This document shows positions 58,303 to 64,000 of a stretch of 64,000 bases of DNA, one piece after another. The stretch is from Mytilisepta virgata (Eukaryota; Mollusca; Bivalvia; Mytilida; Mytilidae). The stretch is from the NCBI GenBank assembly GCA_028015205.1, contig CM051512.1, positions 4,214,755 through 4,278,754 on the forward strand, given 5' to 3'. The position numbers were made by a program, and so were the translations under genes. The notes below the pieces were generated by a model, which ran no database searches, had not been told where the DNA came from, and saw only the letters and a program-made list of their open reading frames with translations. The number at the start of each line of letters is the position of its first letter. Positions within the stretch are counted from its first letter, which is position 1.

Positions 58303-59564
58303 ATATGGAAGGAAATATCCGCCATAATTATACATTTCTTAATTTGTAAAATGCAGTTTCTTAATTTGTAAAATGTAATTTCTTAATTTGTAACATGTAT
58401 TTTTTCCATCCGTTACATGAATTTCTACATTTCTTGATTTGTGAAATGTAACTTCTTAATGTGTAAATGCAATTTCTTACTTTGTTAACGTATTTTCTTC
58501 GTTCGTTACATGAAATTCTACATTTCTTAATTTGTGAAATGATATTTCTTTATTTGTTCAATTAAATTTCTTCATTCTAAATCGTAACTATGAAATTATA
58601 AATTTCTTAATTTGTAAAATGGAATTTCTATGTTTGTATAGGACGTATATTTGTTTTTCAATCGAAATATTAAAACTCTCTATCTGTGAAATGTAAATTC
58701 TTGGTTTGAGTCACGTTTTTATTGTAATTATTTCCGCTGACAGAAAATGGGAAGTTCCGTTTCTCAAGAAAAACTACAAGTTACAAATCAAGAAGTTACA
58801 AATCAAGAATGAAATAGTTCCACAATATTCCGCACGAGGGCGCTATTATCGATACCGGAAACCATGGATCCATCATATATATATTCCATATTATAAAAAA
58901 TAAAATATGTAAGTGTCCTAATTTTCTGTCCATATCTAGACAGTTTAGCAATAGATACATGCACTGTTTCGATTTTAGGGGGGGGGGGGGGCGGGGAGTA
59001 GGGGCTCCCTTTCATCAAATGAACTTCATGTTCATGACGTAACAAAAGCATGGTTCTTTGTAGAAAATTACTACTAAAGACGTTATCATGTAGTTCTAGC
59101 CCCGCCTCAATCAATCCCCAGCCTATCCGACCACAGCAAATGAGTCCCCCTAGCAGACCCTTCCCCAGAACTCATACACAAGAATCCGGGACAGTTCAGC
59201 CGGGGTAAAGTTCAGCCGGGGTAAGGTTATCAGTGACCAAGGGAGCACTATCGGACTAATAAAATTTAACATTGTTGTATATGGAAAAAATATGACAGTT
59301 GCTTTAAAATAATTTGTCAACATTTTATTTGTACAATCATAAACTATTGTCACGTCAGGTGAAAAAGTTCAAAAATTTATCTTCATTTTGATGTAAAAAA
59401 AAACCACTTTATATTATGTTAAAGTGGTGTCCCTAACGATTTGAAAATTTCAAGTGCATGTAGGCTATTTATATACGTATTGTAAAGAAAAGAAACCGAT
59501 ATTTTTAAGTACCATATCTGGAAAGACTGAAAAATGTGTGATATAAGGCGGCATCGAAAATTTA

Positions 59565-59597
<33 letters not shown>

Positions 59598-59698
59598 TCA
59601 ATTATTTTTTAAAATAAAATTTATGATGACGAAAATATTAAACTGAATTTAAGTCCTGATTAAAAAATGTTGAAATTTTAAATTTTGCCCGGATAATT

Positions 59699-59763
<65 letters not shown>

Positions 59764-61226
59764 CTTAAACAAATTTTGTATGGCTAGAAATTTGCTAATG
59801 AACTATCATGCACTGAAGTTTCATAACGAAATAATCGCCATATACAAACGTCCAGTGACACCATAAAATGTAAACTTAAAATATTTTTTTTTACACCTTT
59901 AGAAAGAAAAATGATTCAGAAATAGCATGGGACGTAGCAAAATAATGTCACTCCAATAATAAATTTTATATGATTTTTTTCCTTCCACTAGTCATCATTG
60001 AATTCCGTTAAGTTATGTAGGAAAAACGTATCATATTTCATGTGAAATTTTCAAATCGTTAGGGACACCACTTTAACATAATATAAAGTGATTTTTTTTA
60101 CATCAAAAGGAAGATAAATTTTTGAACTTTTTCACCTGACGTGGCAATAGTTTATGATTGTACAAATAAAATGTTGACAAATTATTTTAAAGCAACTGTC
60201 ATATTTTTTCCATATACAACAATGTTAAATTTTATCAGTCCGATAGTGCTCCCTTGTTGGTCACTGATAACCTTACCCCGGCTGAACTGTCCCGGATTCT
60301 TGTGTATGAGTTCTGTGGAAGGGTCTGCTAGGGGGGGGGGGGGGGCTCATTTGCTGTGGTCGGATAGGCTGGGGATTGATTGAGGCGGGGCTAGAACTAC
60401 ATGTTAACGTCTTTAGTAGTAATTTTCTACAAAGAACCATGTTTTTGTTACATCATGAACATGAAGTTCATTTGATGAAAGGGAGCCCCTACCCCCCCCC
60501 CCCCCCCCCCCCCCCCATCCCTCCCCTTAATCGAAACAGTGCATGTATCTATTGCTAAACTGTCTAGATATGGACAGAAAATTAGGACACTTACATATTT
60601 TATTTTTTATAATATGGAATATATATATGATGGATCCATGGTTTCCGGTAACGAATATTGTGGAACTATTTCATTCTTGATTTGTAACTTCTTGATTTCT
60701 TGATTTGTAACTTGTAGTTTTTCTTGAGAAACGGAACTTCCCATTTGCTGTCAGCGGAAATAATTACATTGACACATTTTCCAAAAACGTGACTCAAACC
60801 AAGAATTTACATTTCACAGATAGAGAGTTTTAATATTTCGATTGAAAAACAAATATACGTCCTATACAAACATAGAAATTCCATTTTACAAATTAAGAAA
60901 TTTATAATTTCATAGTTACGATTTAGAATGAAGAAATTTAATTGAACAAATAAAGAAATATCATTTCACAAATTAAGAAATGTAGAATTTCATGTAACGA
61001 ACGAAGAAAATACGTTAACAAAGTAAGAAATTGCATTTACACATTAAGAAGTTACATTTCACAAATCAAGAAATGTAGAAATTCATGTAACGGATGGAAA
61101 AAATACATGTTACAAATTAAGAAATTACATTTTACAAATTAAGAAATTGCATTTTACAAATTAAGAAATTGCATTTTACAAATTAAGAAATGTATATATA
61201 ATTATGGCGGATATTCCCTTCCATAT
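58303..61226. mobile_element. 2.9 kb foldback element with arms of about 1.15 kb
   Basis: The left arm (58303 to about 59452) and right arm (about 60044 to 61226) are reverse complements over almost their whole length with small differences. Ends are ATATGGAAGG and CCTTCCATAT. The outer parts of both arms carry a 20-bp-like degenerate tandem TTTCTTAATTTGTAAAATG (or its complement). Inner parts include matching G- and C-runs at 58978-58992 and 60493-60516. The roughly 590-bp centre holds (TAA)n at about 59565-59598 and (TA)n at about 59704-59762 and no gene. It is inserted between copies of TCAT, and the empty site is preserved at about 53093-53104. Confidence 0.85.
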
Positions 61227-61258
61227 TCATACAGAGCAGTATGTATCGATTCTAGTAA

Positions 61259-61489
61259 TTAATTATTATTCAATTTTAGGTCTGTTGGTAAAGAATTCCA
61301 TAAAATCATTCCAGAATAGTAAAAACTCTTCTTCATAAAATTTGTATTTGGACGAGGTACAAACAAGTTTCTTCTTTTTGTTGATCGTAAAGAATAAGTT
61401 GAAGCATTATTAGCAGTATTAAAGACATCACATAAATATTCTGGAGCAAGATTATTGACGCATTTAAACATTAAAACACCTTTGTGATA
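61259..61489 (-). pseudogene. C-terminal fragment of a LINE polyprotein
   Basis: The antisense frame reads MFKCVNNLAPEYLCDVF, then a Ser/Thr/Arg stretch, LFVPRPNTNFMKKSF and YYSGMILWNSLP. The '(R)S ... VPRP-T ... K-SF-YSG--LWNSLP' pattern is the standard end of many Jockey/CR1-type LINE ORF2 proteins. Only about 70 residues remain, and the last ones run into the neighbouring repeat junction. Confidence 0.6.
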
Positions 61490-61690
61490 ATCACAAGCTT
61501 GAATTCAAAATTTTAATAGTTCGACCCTCTGGGCCAGAAAATCCAAATTTTAAAACCTTAATGCGCATCTACAGGTAGTATGCAACCATTCTATATAGAA
61601 ATTAAATTCACAAACCCAAAAGCGAAGGAGGAGTAGATGTCACAAGAAAGTATGACGGACGGACGAACGAAGACAATCGCTATATCCCCA
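61490..61690 (+). repeat. Family K fragment (continuous, uninterrupted copy)
   Basis: It carries ATCACAAGCTTGAATTC, TTCGACCCTCTGGGCC, AAACCTTAATGCGCATC and GATGTCACAAGAAAGTATG, matching parts of 8641-9710. It gives the intact version of the site into which the HINE-like element at 55574-56351 inserted. Confidence 0.5.
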
Positions 61691-63143
61691 AACTATCTTC
61701 GAATAGCAGACAATCTGGCTGGGATAGCTGTCGATTCCAATAGTCATGCTTTCGAGTTTTTAACGTGTCCCTTACCCACCAAATTTGGAATTTTAAGAGA
61801 CTAGAGACTACAAATGTGTACAACCCAATCTATTGGTTATAATACCAATATGGATGGACAGTCATGACAGTAGGGCGTCTGCTTTTACATAAAAAAAAGA
61901 ACAACAAAAAAAAAAACATGAAATACCGTCTTTTAGTAGTACTATACAATTGTCATTTTGAGTTGAATTTGAGCCACAAAATATGAAATTGTACTTGTAT
62001 ATCATGTACAATCTGCACTTTATTTTTAGTTTTTAGACGCAAATATGTATATATGAGAAGAATCGATATGTATATATGAAAAGAATCGCAAAGTTGTGAC
62101 GGTCCGGAAAACTTAACAATTTCTTCCAAAAAATATTTTTTTCCCTTGGATACCTATAGCAACGGAAATGATTTTTTTTCTTCAAAATATCGTGTAAAAT
62201 GCATTGTAGTGACCCAATTCTAGGACAAGTTATCAACTTTATGTAGAATTTCAATGGATAACATAACATAACATAACCTATTTTTTCATTCCCAAATCAG
62301 GAGCCCACAGGGAGCAATAAGAGCATTACATATAAAAGGAAAAGAACATGATTGATAGATGTACAGTTATTCATAAGGACATTTATAACATAGTTATCAA
62401 CACTCAAATTATGTTTTTTTTTTCATAACAAAAAAAAAAAACAAACAAAAAAATATACATGTATATATTCATATTGTTCTTTAAGTTTGAGGAGACATTA
62501 AAATGCTGGTAGCACAGTATATGACATATAAAAGAATGGCATAAATTAAACATAGCATTGGACTATTAAAAAAAAAAATAAAAAAGAGCAGGTTTTTCGG
62601 CTTTTAAACATTTGAAAAATTGACCGTCGTATTTTCCGAAACTAAATGAGAAATAAAATGCTAGTGAAACCTTAGGAGACATCTTTCAGATAGAAACATG
62701 GATGCGTGGAAAAGTCTGCTGTATGAGCTCGGCCAGGAAAGGAGGAACATCAGTTAAAATTCAAACTGCGTCACTTCCGGGAGTTTTGGGCAGGACATAT
62801 GTTCTGCAGTCAATGTTAGCATACAAAACTCCTTTCAACAGTCTAAGGAGATCGACATTACTTAGTTTATTGCTGCATTATAAATACTGGGCACGCCGTG
62901 ACATGTCAATAAAAGGGGGAGCAAGTGAAAAATCATGATTTCAAACTTTTACGGGGATTTACTATTTTCACTTGAATGCCCTAGAAATTTGGATTATAAA
63001 CACACAATACAAACACACACCTCTCAAGGGGGCTAATTCAAGATTATATATTACGGGACGAGTAGCAAATTCTGGTAAGGATTTATGAAATTATTTCAAA
63101 TTCCTAGAAAAACAAGATCAAATTTCAAACCATAAATACATAT
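61691..63143. other. No gene recognised
   Basis: AT-rich sequence with several A-runs. The 78-residue frame at 62702-62938 (GKVCCMSSARKGGTSVKIQ) has no motif I know. Confidence 0.35.
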
Positions 63144-63404
63144 TTAAACAACTGAAGATTTACTTATTTTATCACCTATTTTATCAGTAATGTCAAAAGA
63201 TCCTGTTGGGCCAACTTTTCCTGTTGGGACAACTGTTACAGTCTGACACATACTGTTGGTACACTTGATATGCAAGTTCTTTTTTTTTACTGTGTCCTTC
63301 AAGTGTAGAGGAACGTTGCACTGGCAACAGTGTATTTTGTCACAAAGAACGTCTAGTTTGACTATTCGTCGACCTATCAGTTTCAAAAGTGCTATCACCG
63401 TCAT
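63144..63404 (-). pseudogene. Possible N-terminal exon or fragment of a Mutator-like transposase domain protein
   Basis: The antisense frame includes GRRIVKLDVLCDKIHC, then CQCNVPLHLKDTVK, HIKCTNSMCQTVTVV and PTGK. The order GRRIV, a CxxC-LHL knuckle, then a second C-x(n)-C and V-TGK resembles the opening of bivalve Mutator-like transposase proteins with a paired-cysteine module. Only 86 residues are open and no catalytic part is visible upstream or downstream, so I treat it as a fragment. It could also be a 5' exon of a host-derived gene continuing off the window. Confidence 0.35.
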
Positions 63405-64000
63405 ATAAACTCTTCAGCCCCTAATTCAGTGTAATAAAAAATAGTGGCACATGAATGGTCATTATGTTCGGTTATGTTGAAATTTTTGTTGAAGTTCTTA
63501 AAAAATCCCCTTGTTTTGATTTCTGTTGTTTGCTGGCTTGGATGAACTACTGGATGCAAACTGTCCCAAGTCACTACGAATATGGATTCGAGTGCCGTAT
63601 GTCATCGTAGAATCCAATGTAAACAATCCGTGCAATCAAGATGCTGGAATACAAACGCATCAAGGATTATAGAAAGTCAATAGGAGTTATCTCCCTTACC
63701 CCAGGACTACCCAAATATACGCATGTAAGACTCAAAGGGAAATCATTTTAAGTATATCTGAAAGTACTGACGTCTGAAACAATACCGAAAAGAAGATGGC
63801 AGTCTAGGTTTGTTTAGCATTACTTTTGGTACCTTTGACAAAATGTTTTTTTTTTCATTTTACCTCATATCAACCCAGTAGAAGTCTTTCGGTCAGATGG
63901 AATGATAAATATATTTGGCCAATCTATATGGTCTTTGTTAAACAAAGGAAACCTTCATTATGTCTGATAAGAATGTTTTTTATGTCTTTAAGTGTGAATC
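63405..64000. other. No gene recognised
   Basis: Mixed AT-rich sequence at the window end. I see no supported feature. Confidence 0.35.

Larger units (their letters stand above)
56755..61262 (+). mobile_element. Second copy of the retroelement 3' region, interrupted by two insertions
   Basis: Segments 56755-57052, 58124-58302 and 61223-61262 together align with 52600-53118. Shared phrases include TGTGTATAGTGTGCCGTC, AAGCCCGCCTCCCTTATGCG, GGCCGGGTTGTTGTCTCTTT, CTATGAAGACCTAGC and GCAGTATGTATCGATTC. The coding block at 52371-52600 is absent here. Confidence 0.75.

Overview
This is a eukaryotic genomic window, AT-rich, intron-containing and packed with dispersed repeats. Several repeat families (hairpin-ended elements with a GTCC-type run and the instruction-like 'AGCTCACC' family) are ones I associate with marine bivalves, most likely a Mytilus-type mussel; that assignment is from recognition, not from a search. 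No bacterial features, rRNA genes, intact tRNA genes or CRISPR arrays are visible.

Three protein genes are supported, all on the + strand. (1) 440-4572: a two-exon gene (440-2031 joined to 3042-4572) for a roughly 1040-residue membrane protein with an acidic disordered N-terminus, several membrane segments, ten tandem cysteine-rich repeats of about 34 residues, a proline-rich stretch and a final membrane segment. A decayed partial duplicate of its second exon lies at 6715-7986. (2) 21894-32057: a four-coding-exon gene for a 312-residue four-pass membrane protein with a PPxY-containing tail. (3) 45425-48269: a paralogue of gene 2 (216 residues) with the same number of coding exons and the same intron phases (1, 0, 0). 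Genes 2 and 3 form a small dispersed family; they resemble MS4A/CD20-like tetraspan proteins in layout, but I cannot confirm the family.

The rest is mobile and repetitive DNA. It includes: a 1.47 kb Mutator-like element with long inverted ends and a 9-bp target duplication (16711-18184); at least four families of Helentron-type non-autonomous elements (HINE-like) sharing one architecture (5' hairpin, inverted match near the 3' end, 3' stem-loop, internal tandem repeats); a 27-bp minisatellite with TATATAAG in most units inside an intron of gene 2 (26783-28075); a composite 27/99-bp satellite (35885-38045); a GATATC palindrome array (15545-15905); several foldback elements; and two tRNA-like dispersed repeats.

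The region 52.3-61.7 kb is a stack of nested insertions. A retroelement 3' end at 52371-53110 is repeated at 56755-61262, and the second copy is interrupted by a truncated LINE (57053-58123) and by a 2.9 kb foldback element (58303-61226). The first copy preserves both empty sites, so the insertion history can be read directly.
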